A DNA stretch of 64,000 nt, taken from Alloacidobacterium sp035547425 (GTDB lineage: Bacteria; Acidobacteriota; Terriglobia; Terriglobales; Acidobacteriaceae). Below are positions 28,161-36,744 of the stretch, one piece after another (position 1 is the stretch's first letter; each line of letters starts with the position of its first letter). The notes under the pieces are model-generated. The model was not told the origin of the DNA, did no database searches, and saw only the letters and a program-made list of their open reading frames with translations. Location of the stretch: contig DASZUU010000052.1 in assembly GCA_035547425.1 (NCBI GenBank), forward strand, positions 87,310 to 151,309, read 5' to 3'. A program made the position numbers and the translations under genes.

Positions 28161-31049
28161 ATGAATTGGAAGCGTCGGTTTACAGTTTCTGCAAAATGTT
28201 TTGTTTCGTTTTGCCTGCTTGCCGGTTCCGGACTGGCTTTCGCACAGACACAACCTGCTAACAGCACAGATCCGCGGCTCACCATGCCGAAGCAGGGCCT
28301 GGAAGGTTATACAACAGCTACTCCTGGCGCGGCGTCACGCGGGGCAGCAACTTCAAAACCCGACAGCCCAGACCGCACCGTCGGCCCGCAGCAGGACGGA
28401 TCGATCGTGGTATCGGATAACCAAAGACTGACACCGGCCGGCAGAATCATCGAGCTGGGCTCGCCTGTGCGCGCAAAAGCCATCGCCCTCAATCCGAATC
28501 CTGTAGCGCACAGCGGAGCTGTGCTGATGATGGGCTCGTCGCAACCGGTCATCATTTTTGATACAGAGACAGGGCAGGTTCTTCAGCGCTTTCTTCCCAA
28601 GGATCCAATCTTGCATGAAGGAGTGAAGGCCGGTTCTTTCACCGGGATTGCGTACTCTGCAGACGGCAAGAAACTGCTCTTCAGCCAGGACAGTAATTTT
28701 CTGGTGCTTGCCAACGTAAATCCGGGAACGGGCCTTCTGGAGCAGGAGCAGAGAATCGATTTGCCGGAACCTCCCAAGGATGGACGGCCCTACTTTCATC
28801 CCCAGTGGATCAATCCAGGCGGCATCGCATTCTCCTCGGACAGCAGGCGAGCGTATGTCGCGTTGAACGTTGCTAACACACTGGGCGTGATTGATTTGAC
28901 GGCATCTCCGGCGAAACTCGTTGCGCAAATTCCCGTCGGTAATGTTCCGAACAGCGTTGTGGTGCATGGTCGCTACGCTTATGTCAGCAACGAGGGCGGA
29001 AGACCGGCTACCAAGGATGACTACACCAATCTCTCCGATGGCACATCCATCGTTGCCGACCGCAGGAACGCGTTCGCTCTTACTGGTACAGTGTCTGTCG
29101 TGGATCTTGCCGCGGGCAAAGAGGTAAAGACGATTGCGGTGGGACTGCATCCGGCTGGAATGACGGTTTCCGGATCCAAACTGTACGTTGCCAATGCCTA
29201 TGGCGACAGCTTGTCTGTTATCAATCTTCAAACGAACACGGTTCTCCGCACTATCGACCTGAGCGTTCCGATAGCCGGCGGGGTCTTCGGCTCCGGTCCT
29301 AACGATGTGGCTGTGACAGACGATGGGAGAGCCTATGTGACGCTCGGCAACGCGAATGCTGTGGCCGTTATTAACCTGATGGGCCGCGACCCGCACCCGG
29401 TGATTGGCTATATTCCGACGGCCTACTTCCCGACCTCCATCGAGTATGACAGGCCTCGAAAGCAGCTTGTGATCGCCGATGATAAGGGCATCGGATCGCG
29501 AGGCGTAACGGTCACGCGAGGCGGAGTCACAGGCTACAACACGCATGCCGATCAAGGCGTCGTGAATCTGGTTCCGGAACCGAATGCGACGGAACTGGCG
29601 AAGTTCAGCAAGCAGGTCTTCGCCAATAACGACTGGACCCTGACGATGAACATTCAGGTGGGCTCTCAATATGTCGATCCGCATGCTAAGCCGGTTGCGA
29701 TCCCGAAGCATATCGGTGAGCCCTCGCTCATCAAGCATGTGTTTCTCATCATCAAAGAAAACCGCACCTACGATCAAATGCTGGGTGACGTGGCCTGGGG
29801 CAACGGAGCTCCATCGCTGGCTGTCTTCGCATCTGCCGTGCCCAACCAACATGCCTTTGTGAAGCGCTTTCCGTTGTTCGATAATACCTACGCGCCCAGC
29901 CGTCAATCTGCGGACGGGCATGTGTGGATTGGAATGTCTGGGTCCTTCTACTCCAATGAGATACTGTCGCCGGACTGGATTCGCTCTTATCCCGGTGGGA
30001 ACTCCAACGACGCACTCACTTATACTCCCAAAGGTTTTCTGTGGACGGCGGCGGAAGCCAAAGGAGTCACGGCCAGACTGTATGGCGAGTGGAACAGCGA
30101 CCATCCGGTCGTCAGCAAGAAGCCGGATGGCAGCGCATACACCTGGACTGACTTCTACAATACCGCCTTATGCAAGGAAGGCAAGAAGCCGGCTTCCGAT
30201 TGCATCGTTCCTGACGATGCTATCCATGTCACATCTTCGATTCCCTCGGCGCAGGCAATCATAGACCCGCGTTTCCCGGGATTTGATCTGATTATTCCCG
30301 ACCAATACCGCGCCGACATCTGGATCGATGAATTCAAGCGCCTGGATGCAGCCAACCAGGTTCCCAATCTATCAATTTTTGAACTAGGAGACGACCATAC
30401 TGCCGGGACATCGCCAGGGCATCCATACCCCATTAACTATCAGGCGGACAACGATCTTGCTCTCGGTCGCATGGTGGAGGCTATTACTCATAGCAAAGTT
30501 TGGAAGGATACGGCGATCTTTGTCGAGGAAGATGACGCACAGAACGGCGCCGATCATGTCGATGGACACCGGCAGCCCATCTACGTCATCAGCCCCTACA
30601 CGGCGGCCCCGCAGGCTCGTGGCCAGGGCAAAGTGATCCATACGACCTACACGGCAGAGAACATCAATCGTACAATTGAAAACATTCTGGGGATGCAGCC
30701 GCTCACGCAGTTCGACCTAGTTGCCTCACCGATGTTCGACGCGTTTCAAAATACACCGGACCTGACGCCTTACGAACATGTGGAACCGACCATTCCGCTG
30801 GATCAAGGCCCCGGATTGCCGGGCAGTGAGCTTTCGTATACGCCAATGCAAAAGGCCTGGCTCAGGGCTAGCGAAGAAGTGATGAAGGGTAAATACAACA
30901 AGCCGGATGCAGTCGATCCGAACTTCCTGAATCATGTGATCTGGTATTCCGCAACGAACTGGACCCGTCCTTATCCAGGCGAGAATAAGGTGCTTCTACC
31001 GGGGCCATTTGTCAAAGCCGCTAAGAAATACTCCGGCGACGATGATTAG
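28161..31049 (+). CDS. Secreted bifunctional YncE beta-propeller / alkaline-phosphatase-superfamily phosphoesterase
   Basis: A 962 aa protein starting at the ATG at 28161, which has AAGGA upstream and begins a signal peptide (MNWKRRFTVSAKCFVSFCLLAGSGLAFAQ). The first ~520 residues are YncE-type propeller blades (VANTLGVIDL, YVANAYGDSLSVINL). The C-terminal part is a phosphoesterase of the acid-phosphatase/phospholipase C group, with HVFLIIKENRTYDQMLGD, the metal-binding DGHVWIGM and IFVEEDDAQNGADHVDGH. It is predicted to be periplasmic or extracellular and may release phosphate from esters. The fusion is common in Acidobacteria. The gene ends at a strong hairpin. Confidence 0.85.
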   Translation: MNWKRRFTVSAKCFVSFCLLAGSGLAFAQTQPANSTDPRLTMPKQGLEGYTTATPGAASRGAATSKPDSPDRTVGPQQDGSIVVSDNQRLTPAGRIIELGSPVRAKAIALNPNPVAHSGAVLMMGSSQPVIIFDTETGQVLQRFLPKDPILHEGVKAGSFTGIAYSADGKKLLFSQDSNFLVLANVNPGTGLLEQEQRIDLPEPPKDGRPYFHPQWINPGGIAFSSDSRRAYVALNVANTLGVIDLTASPAKLVAQIPVGNVPNSVVVHGRYAYVSNEGGRPATKDDYTNLSDGTSIVADRRNAFALTGTVSVVDLAAGKEVKTIAVGLHPAGMTVSGSKLYVANAYGDSLSVINLQTNTVLRTIDLSVPIAGGVFGSGPNDVAVTDDGRAYVTLGNANAVAVINLMGRDPHPVIGYIPTAYFPTSIEYDRPRKQLVIADDKGIGSRGVTVTRGGVTGYNTHADQGVVNLVPEPNATELAKFSKQVFANNDWTLTMNIQVGSQYVDPHAKPVAIPKHIGEPSLIKHVFLIIKENRTYDQMLGDVAWGNGAPSLAVFASAVPNQHAFVKRFPLFDNTYAPSRQSADGHVWIGMSGSFYSNEILSPDWIRSYPGGNSNDALTYTPKGFLWTAAEAKGVTARLYGEWNSDHPVVSKKPDGSAYTWTDFYNTALCKEGKKPASDCIVPDDAIHVTSSIPSAQAIIDPRFPGFDLIIPDQYRADIWIDEFKRLDAANQVPNLSIFELGDDHTAGTSPGHPYPINYQADNDLALGRMVEAITHSKVWKDTAIFVEEDDAQNGADHVDGHRQPIYVISPYTAAPQARGQGKVIHTTYTAENINRTIENILGMQPLTQFDLVASPMFDAFQNTPDLTPYEHVEPTIPLDQGPGLPGSELSYTPMQKAWLRASEEVMKGKYNKPDAVDPNFLNHVIWYSATNWTRPYPGENKVLLPGPFVKAAKKYSGDDD

Positions 31050-31064
31050 CACACATACAAAGCA

Positions 31065-31102
31065 AAGAACCTGCCGGGAAGGGAACTCCGCGGCAGGTTC
31101 TT
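31065..31102 (+). terminator. Terminator after the YncE/phosphoesterase gene
   Basis: A perfect 12-base stem (31065-31076 with 31091-31102) with a 14-base loop lies 16 bases after the stop. The T tract is short, so termination strength is uncertain. The rest of the gap to 31402 shows nothing recognisable. Confidence 0.7.
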
Positions 31103-31402
31103 CAGAAGTGCCGGCGTACTCATATCTGGCCCCTGTCAGGCTGCGATGTGTCGGAGGCGATGTGCCGTGCCATAGCTGGAACTGGCTAAATTAAATCAAA
31201 CTGCGTTAGATCCGCTAAGGACGTATTCGGTGTTCTTAATGCGAGAAAACTAAATCTCTTCAAAAGAGCGACGGAGAAAAGCTAAAACATCAAGAAATTC
31301 TGCGGCTTTTTCGACACTATCACCTCTTATGGATCACATCCGGAAGGCTTTTTTCTGCATCTTAAAAACCGAGAAGTGTAGTAACATTCTCTGGCCTGAC
31401 GC

Positions 31403-32569
31403 ATGATTGTAAGTAGAGCATCCCTCTTACGTCGAATCCAGGAAACTTTCCAGACTGCTGTTGCGCTGATTTTCTGCTTAGGATTTTCCCTCCTTAGCGC
31501 TCAGGTGCAGTCTCCTGTAAATTCTGGACAACAAACTTCGCCCTCATCTCCCGCAAGCGTTGATTACACCCGGCGCGAACTTCAACCAAATCTGAGTACA
31601 GATCGTGACCCAATCCCTTCGCCCGATGTGCCGCTAATGAATTCATCGCCAAATGGGAAAGCTTTGGAATCGACCGGCGAGGGTAATAACAAGATTTACA
31701 CGCTGCACGAAAATGTTGAGGAAGTCCTTTTGAATTGCACCGTAGTTGACGAACAAGGCCGTCTTGCCGACAACCTGAAACCAGGTGCCTTTCATATATT
31801 TGAAGACGGAGTTCCCCAAACTATCGTTGCTTTTGAGCACCGCGATGTCCCCGTCTCTATTGGGATATTGGTGGACAACTCCGGATCGATGCGCGATAAA
31901 CGTGCCGCGGTGGATGATGCTGCGCTTGACCTTGTTCGGCATTCAAATCCCAAGGATGCAGCTTTTGTAGTCAATTTTTCGGACAAGGCCTTCCTCGACC
32001 AGGGTTTTACATCGAATGTAAGCGACCTAGAACGCGGCCTTTCTCACTATGACGCTAGAGGAACTACAGCTATCTACGATGCAATTGCTGCTTCTGCCGA
32101 TGAAATGTCGCGCTATTCAAAATGGCCGAAACAGATCCTGCTGATAATCACAGACGGTAAAGACAACGCTTCCCGAACGTCTCTGGAGCAAACCATTCGC
32201 CGCGTTCAAAACCTCTCCGGGCCGGTAGTGTACTCCATTGGACTGCTCTATGATGCAAGCAATAAAGAAGATGCCAAACGCGCGCGAGCGGACCTGGAGC
32301 GGCTTTCCAAAGAGACAGGGGGCATAGCATACTTTCCAAACTCACTAGATGAAGTAAATGGAATTGCAAATGAAGTAGCGCGAGCTATCCGCAATCAGTA
32401 CACACTGGGATATCACTCAACAAAACCTTCAAATTTAGGTGGATATCGTAGCGTTCATGTAGACGCTGTAGGGCCCAATGGCAGCAAGCTAAACGTCATT
32501 ACCAGAAAGGGCTACTATCCACGAGAAATTAAGCAGATGCATACTGAACAAATATCTGAAAAGAAATAA
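31403..32569 (+). CDS. VWA-domain protein (VWFA-related acidobacterial type)
   Basis: A 388 aa exported protein with a hydrophobic signal segment near residues 17-32 (AVALIFCLGFSLLSAQ). After a low-complexity linker comes an EVLLNCTVVDEQGRLADNL strand typical of the VWFA-related Acidobacterial domain family. A von Willebrand A domain from about residue 150 follows, with an intact metal-ion site: the DNSGSM loop, then RGTTAIYDAI and IITDGKDNAS. It ends with QYTLGYHSTKPSNLGGYRSV. Such proteins are abundant in this phylum and are thought to mediate protein-protein contacts at the cell surface; the partner is unknown. Confidence 0.88.
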   Translation: MIVSRASLLRRIQETFQTAVALIFCLGFSLLSAQVQSPVNSGQQTSPSSPASVDYTRRELQPNLSTDRDPIPSPDVPLMNSSPNGKALESTGEGNNKIYTLHENVEEVLLNCTVVDEQGRLADNLKPGAFHIFEDGVPQTIVAFEHRDVPVSIGILVDNSGSMRDKRAAVDDAALDLVRHSNPKDAAFVVNFSDKAFLDQGFTSNVSDLERGLSHYDARGTTAIYDAIAASADEMSRYSKWPKQILLIITDGKDNASRTSLEQTIRRVQNLSGPVVYSIGLLYDASNKEDAKRARADLERLSKETGGIAYFPNSLDEVNGIANEVARAIRNQYTLGYHSTKPSNLGGYRSVHVDAVGPNGSKLNVITRKGYYPREIKQMHTEQISEKK

Positions 32570-33014
32570 ACTGCCTTTCTGTCGGCGGTACACGAACCAA
32601 ATTAGGAACAGGTGTATGTTCTCGCACTTCATCCGGCACGAACTGTACAAAGAAGAAAGATCTAATCAAGACGGTACGGGAAAGTGCAAAGCGTATGCGC
32701 TAACTCAATGTGCTTTCAGTGGACGAGATCAATAAATCCTTGATCACATCAGCGAATCATTCGAGATGGTGATGGTAAAAGTGGCCGCGTCGTTCGGAAA
32801 CCGGAAACTAAGATGAGACTGAGGCATCCCGCGGGGATTCCAATACTGCCAGAACTTTCCGAGGTCTTAACGAATGGAGGAAATAGGAATTTTTATTCCA
32901 AAACGATGATTGTTTGGCTTCACACTTCACCGAAGGAAATAAGCTCCCTTTTAAGGGAGCCTTTCTTTTCCTGCTAATTGTCGCTGCCAGATTGGATCTA
33001 AGTCCTTTAAAATC
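32570..33014. other. Chromosomal flank of the element; no gene seen
   Basis: These 445 bases between the VWA gene and the tRNA fragment have no supported reading frame. The only structure is the terminator hairpin at 32943-32960. The region is the ancestral downstream side of the tRNA-Asp gene. Confidence 0.5.
32943..32960 (-). terminator. Hairpin downstream of the ancestral tRNA-Asp gene
   Basis: An 8-base stem (GCTCCCTT with AAGGGAGC) whose tight loop probably opens to a 6-base stem, with T-rich sequence on both sides. Read leftward it lies 55 bases after the tRNA 3' end, where a tRNA terminator is expected. It could also work rightward. Confidence 0.6.
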
Positions 33015-33059
33015 TGGCGGGGACGACGGGGCTCGAACCCGCGACCTCTGCCGTGACAG
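33015..33059 (-). other. Attachment site: 3' half of tRNA-Asp(GTC), left boundary of an integrated element
   Basis: Read on the minus strand, 45 bases run from the anticodon loop (CTGTCAC, anticodon GTC) through the 3' anticodon stem GGCAG and variable loop AGGTC to the T arm GCGGG-TTCGAGC-CCCGT. They end with the acceptor strand CGTCCCC, discriminator G and encoded CCA. Upstream of the loop the sequence does not pair with GGCAG and no D arm or 5' acceptor strand (GGGGACG) is present. So this is a remnant, not a working gene. Tyrosine-recombinase elements integrate in just this way, leaving the 3' part on one side and rebuilding the whole tRNA at the other, here expected beyond base 64000. 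Confidence 0.85.
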
Positions 33060-33157
33060 CAAATCAGAAACCCGTAACTTATTGGAATCAGGGGGAACGG
33101 ATGGCTCCTTTCAGCGCCCTGAGGAACGGTTGGTAACCCTTATTGCACCCTTATCGC

Positions 33158-33173
33158 ACCCGCGACCTCTGCC
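33158..33173. repeat. Second 16-base copy of the tRNA-Asp variable-loop/T-stem segment
   Basis: The 16 bases ACCCGCGACCTCTGCC at 33158-33173 repeat 33037-33052, which lie inside the tRNA remnant, in the same orientation. Flanking bases differ. It may be a trace of an earlier or tandem integration, or a recombinase-binding arm. Confidence 0.6.
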
Positions 33174-33260
33174 CTGTAAACCTCTGCCCCAGCCGGTTAG
33201 CACCTCAAAGCGCCAGATCGTCTGTATAGGAGTAGCGATGGCCAGCGATATGATCGCGAC

Positions 33261-34010
33261 ATGGCACGATCATTCGATTGCGTTGATTTCAAGCTGGCAG
33301 AGGCAGACTTCTTTCTGGAACATCTTAAGACCTGCACCAATCCACTTTGGGGAGTCAATTTCTATTTCAGCGCCTTCGTTTCGGCTGCGAGAAGCGTGAC
33401 GTTCGCGCTGCAGGCGGTGATGGATGGCCAGCCTGGATTCGCGGAATGGTACGCGAAGAAGCAGGACGAAATGAGAGCTGATCCTATATGCCGTTTTTTC
33501 GTTGGGTACCGGAACGAGGTCTTGAAGACTGGGGAATTGCCGATCACGGGCGGATACGGGGGATTCGTCGGTGCCGCGAAGAACAACGGGACGAAACTCG
33601 AATTGAAGTACAGGTTTGGTCGCTCGATCCTAACGGGCGAGCAGCTGCCGGCGGTGGACCGGACCGAGTTCATTCAAAGGGCGATAGTGGGCGGGCAAGG
33701 GGAAAAGCGCGAGGAAGAACCCGATGCAATTGCGTGCTGTTGTGAGTACATGCGAAAGATGGTTGCACTCGTGCGATCCTGTTACGCCGATTTTGGCTCG
33801 GTGATTGACCCTGACGAGTACTACACGATTGACAACCTCCGCAAAATTAACAGATCCATCGAGGAACTTGAAGCAGAACTGGGCTTCCCGAGAGGATGGA
33901 CAAGCGTTGGCGACCATACAGACGAAGAGCGCCTGCGCGCACTCTGCGCGCATGTACCGCGATCAAGCATCAAACATCTGTTTGACAAGTACGCCATTAC
34001 ACCTTCATGA
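33261..34010 (+). CDS. Protein of unknown function, first gene of the element
   Basis: A 249 aa soluble protein not recognised as a named family. The first ~60 residues (FDCVDFKLAEADFFLEHL, NFYFSAFVSAARSVTFALQ) look helical, somewhat like small helical HEPN-type bundles, but no RX4-6H motif is present. A CCCEYMRKMV segment near residue 155 and a charged helix NLRKINRSIEELEAEL follow. Its stop overlaps the SRAP stop by six bases in a convergent pair. A good ribosome site upstream (AGGAG near 33228) is better placed for an ATG at 33238 in another frame, so the start is uncertain. Confidence 0.6.
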   Translation: MARSFDCVDFKLAEADFFLEHLKTCTNPLWGVNFYFSAFVSAARSVTFALQAVMDGQPGFAEWYAKKQDEMRADPICRFFVGYRNEVLKTGELPITGGYGGFVGAAKNNGTKLELKYRFGRSILTGEQLPAVDRTEFIQRAIVGGQGEKREEEPDAIACCCEYMRKMVALVRSCYADFGSVIDPDEYYTIDNLRKINRSIEELEAELGFPRGWTSVGDHTDEERLRALCAHVPRSSIKHLFDKYAITPS

Positions 34011-34778
34011 CATGTCGTTAAGATCGGCGGCCGGGTTTGTTCCATCCAGAGTGAGGGCCTGCCCCTGACTCGGCTCGGTGAATAGATCAGCTGGTCCTGC
34101 GTCCGCTGGGAGACGCAGTTCTGGAGAATCGTTCTTCGTATTCCCTACTGCGGGACTGACTTTCCAAGCCGTCATTCGTTCAGCCGGAAACGGTCGCAAT
34201 ATGTCGATCGGCGGCCGGTCGGGATCTCCCGGATCGAGCCATCGATCATAGTCCGAGGGCGAGAGAATCACAGGCATTCGATCGTGCATGGGCCGGACCA
34301 GTTCATTGGGATCGGTAGTGATGATCGTGTACGTCTCAAGGACGCTGCCGGTCGTGCGGTCCTTCCAGCGGTCCCATAGGCCCGCGAACGCGAAGAGTTC
34401 ACCGTTCGGAAGCTCAATGGTCCAGGGCTGCTTGGCTTTGTTCCCAATTTTCTGCCATTCGTAAAAACCTGTCGCGGGCACCAAACAGCGCCGGCGTTTC
34501 ATTGCCTCTCGGAATGTCGGGCTGCTGGTTACGGTTTCCGCGCGCGCGTTGATCGTCGAGTAGCCGATCTTCGGGTCCTTAGAAAAAAACGGAACCAAGC
34601 CCCATCGCAATAAAGCAAGCTCTCGCTCGGCCCTGTCTCTGTTCAAGCGAACGATAGGTTGATCGGTTTGCGGTGCGATGTTGTAAGACGGAAGGATTTC
34701 GAAGGTCGGTGGGATGCCGACGCGGAACGCCTCAGCTATGCGCTGCTTCTCCGCCCGGTTTTGATAGCGTCCACACAT
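34005..34778 (-). CDS. SOS response-associated peptidase, SRAP/YedK (HMCES-like)
   Basis: A 257 aa protein that traps abasic sites in single-stranded DNA by forming a covalent link through its N-terminal cysteine. The mature N-terminus must be Cys2, so the ATG at 34778 (MCGRYQNR) is chosen over an upstream in-frame ATG at 34796. Conserved blocks are YNIAPQTDQPIV, LRWGLVPFF, INARAETV, LVPATGFYEWQ (active-site Glu) and PMHDRMPVIL (active-site His). On a mobile element it may protect single-stranded DNA during transfer; this is inference. A group of small leftward genes lies just upstream. Confidence 0.93.
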   Translation of the reverse strand: MCGRYQNRAEKQRIAEAFRVGIPPTFEILPSYNIAPQTDQPIVRLNRDRAERELALLRWGLVPFFSKDPKIGYSTINARAETVTSSPTFREAMKRRRCLVPATGFYEWQKIGNKAKQPWTIELPNGELFAFAGLWDRWKDRTTGSVLETYTIITTDPNELVRPMHDRMPVILSPSDYDRWLDPGDPDRPPIDILRPFPAERMTAWKVSPAVGNTKNDSPELRLPADAGPADLFTEPSQGQALTLDGTNPAADLNDMS

Positions 34779-34815
34779 CTTCGAAGTGTAGGGCACGCGG
34801 CCGACTTGACCGCAA

Positions 34816-35046
34816 TCATCGGCTTCTGATCCGCTTACGGCAGGCTCGCTTGGATTTGTCCTTCGGTGGCCAAGTGATCATGCTTTCGGGAAGGGGCCGA
34901 TGGCCCTTCTTCTCATGGTGGAATACTTGTCCGAGGTCTCTCATATCGACCATCTGACCGCAAGCCTTACAAGCGTAGAAATGATCTCGCGCGTCTTTGG
35001 GCTCTCCACTCAATCTGTAACCAAGAATCTGTCCTGGCTTGATCAT
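34816..35046 (-). CDS. Small putative zinc-binding protein
   Basis: A 76 aa protein not assigned to a family. A possible zinc site is formed by YACKACGQ followed by HHEKKGH about 18 residues later. The C-terminus is strongly basic (KDKSKRACRKRIRSR), which suggests nucleic-acid contact. It is leftward, just upstream of SRAP and in the same direction as two other small genes, so it may belong to one operon. Confidence 0.5.
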   Translation of the reverse strand: MIKPGQILGYRLSGEPKDARDHFYACKACGQMVDMRDLGQVFHHEKKGHRPLPESMITWPPKDKSKRACRKRIRSR

Positions 35047-35089
35047 TCAGGCGTCCTCAGAGTATTGGATGCCGCCTATCCGCTTTCTT

Positions 35090-35299
35090 TCATCCAATCA
35101 CACGCTGCAGGATCTTGCGCGCCAAACTGACACTATCCGCAATCGCCGCATACACCCGTGGAGATGGTGAACTGATGTCGTCGCGAGCAAGCCGCACTGC
35201 AGCGATAATGGCTGCCGCGATCACAATGGTGCTGGCAAAGCGATCCTGACTCCGTCGCTCCTGCTCCTCGCGGGCGATCGCCCGTTTCATCTCGCCCAT
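35090..35299 (-). CDS. Small protein of unknown function
   Basis: A 69 aa protein with a charged N-terminal helix (EMKRAIAREEQERRSQDRF), an alanine/isoleucine-rich stretch TIVIAAAIIAAVRLA that is too short and mixed for a sure membrane helix, and the tail YAAIADSVSLARKILQRV. Its start overlaps the end of the zinc-ribbon gene upstream by 13 bases, which supports co-translation. The function is unknown. Confidence 0.5.
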   Translation of the reverse strand: MGEMKRAIAREEQERRSQDRFASTIVIAAAIIAAVRLARDDISSPSPRVYAAIADSVSLARKILQRVIG

Positions 35300-35529
35300 T
35301 TCTGACCTCCCGTCCCCCGGGACTTGGCCAGGAAGTCGTGCGACAACCGCCCTTGGAATATGTCGATCGGCAAATAACGCCGCTGCTCGCCGCAGAGCGG
35401 ACAGACTGCAATGATCCAGGAATCGGGCATGGTTTCAACCGGCGCGGGAATGTTCTGATGACACCTCTTACAAACGATCACGAACGGATAAAGGCCGGAC
35501 GTTGGAGCGTGGAACACAAGAACCAGCAT
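35287..35529 (-). CDS. Small zinc-ribbon protein
   Basis: About 80 aa if started at the ATG at 35529; the frame is open to 35637. Two CxxC knuckles, VCKRCHQN and VCPLCGEQRRYLP, with about 22 residues between them form a probable zinc ribbon. This is followed by IDIFQGRLSHDFL. The role is unknown. It is divergent from the ligase gene and the first of the leftward small-gene group. The start is not settled by a ribosome site. Confidence 0.5.
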   Translation of the reverse strand: MLVLVFHAPTSGLYPFVIVCKRCHQNIPAPVETMPDSWIIAVCPLCGEQRRYLPIDIFQGRLSHDFLAKSRGTGGQKWAR

Positions 35530-35602
35530 AGGCGAATAAAAGGCGAATATGTCAAGCCAGTGCGGTGGGACGGGTATGGCCGGTACCCTTAAGTTCTGGA
35601 CG

Positions 35603-36563
35603 ATGCGGAACGCGAGCGAAAGCAAAATCCCATTCACGCCGCCAATGGAATGCCTGCCGGTCGCGCGAATTCCTGAAGGAGATGCGTGGGTCTACGAACT
35701 CAAGTTGGATGGGTATCGGGCCCAAGCGATCCGCGACGGTGCTGGCGTCCGGTTGTTGTCCCGGAGAGGAAAAGATCTCACCAAGAAATATCCTCTCGTC
35801 TTGCGGGATCTGCTGGACACGATGAATGTCGGTACCGCGGTCGACGGAGAGTTGGTGGCCTTCGACGATGAGGGCAAATTGAGTTTCAATGCTCTCCAGA
35901 ATGCTGCCTCTGGAACACACGTCATCTTCTTCGCCTTCGATGTTCTTGTAAGCGAAGACAAGGACGTAAAGGCCCTGCCATTGCGGGAGAGAAAACTCCT
36001 TCTCAAATCGATTCTGAATTCCGCCGATCATGTGCAGGTCGCGGATCACTTCGGCGGCTCATTATCCAGGTTCCTCCGAGGCGTTAAGCAGATCGGCGGA
36101 GAGGGTGTGGTTGCGAAGCGACTCGACAGCCGCTACGAACCTGGCCGAAGGAGCGGATCGTGGTCAAAGATGCGCATCAATATCGGCCAGGAATTTGTGA
36201 TTGGTGGGTTCACACCCGGCAGCAACGGAATTGACGCACTCGTTGTGGGCTACTATGAAGGCCGCAAGCTCATTTACGCCGCGGGTCCGAGCCGGTCTTG
36301 TGCCGGCGTCGCGTCGAGAACTCTATGAGAAGTTGAAGCCGCTCATCGTGCAAACCTGCCCATTCGTCAATCTCCCGGAAGCGATGCCCGGTCGGTGGGG
36401 ACAGGGCCTCACCGCCGCAAAAATGAAAGAATGCATTTGGGTGAAGCCGAAATTCGTCGCGAATTTTGAGTTCCTCGAATGGACCGACTCGAACCACGTA
36501 CGGCACATCAAGTTCGTCGGACTGCGTTCCGACAAAGATCCACTTGCAGTTGTGAAAGAATAA
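35603..36563 (+). pseudogene. ATP-dependent DNA ligase (LigD-type ligase domain), frameshifted
   Basis: The first ~230 codons hold the nucleotidyltransferase core. The adenylated lysine lies in YELKLDGYRAQ, and LLSRRGKDLTKKYP, VDGELVAFD, FFAFDVL, EGVVAKRLDS and SWSKMRI follow. Near 36281-36285 the frame breaks: LIYAA continues as GPSRSCA to a stop at 36326-36328. The expected oligonucleotide-binding half (RVRAGLVPASRRELYEKL... to IKFVGLRSDKDP) continues in another frame to 36563. Loss of one CG pair from GCGCGGG would explain it. Rejoined, it is ~320 aa, the usual size of stand-alone acidobacterial ligases. It is either a dead gene or a sequencing error. Confidence 0.8.
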
Positions 36564-36744
36564 TCCAGTTCATCAAGTCTCGGAATCAGACCGTCGAAAT
36601 CATCATGCTGTCCACCTCAGAAAATATTCTGCAGGCCGCATATCGAAATCGACGCGCGGCTTATTTCATCGATCTGTAGACTCACCCAAGTGCCGGGCAC
36701 CGGAGTCCTTTTATCGCGATCCTTCACTGCTTAGAATATTCAAC

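Noticed and set aside
28353..30104. A 583-codon open frame on the minus strand
   Set aside because: It lies wholly antisense to the YncE/phosphoesterase gene, whose domains are clear. It has no ribosome site and its translation shows no domain.
33015..33059. A complete functional tRNA-Asp gene
   Set aside because: The D arm, 5' acceptor strand and 5' anticodon stem are absent; only the 3' half is present.
33238..33399. A plus-strand ATG with a good AGGAG site, in another frame from the called gene
   Set aside because: The frame ends after 53 codons and its translation is not protein-like; the overlapping 33261 frame is longer and more natural.
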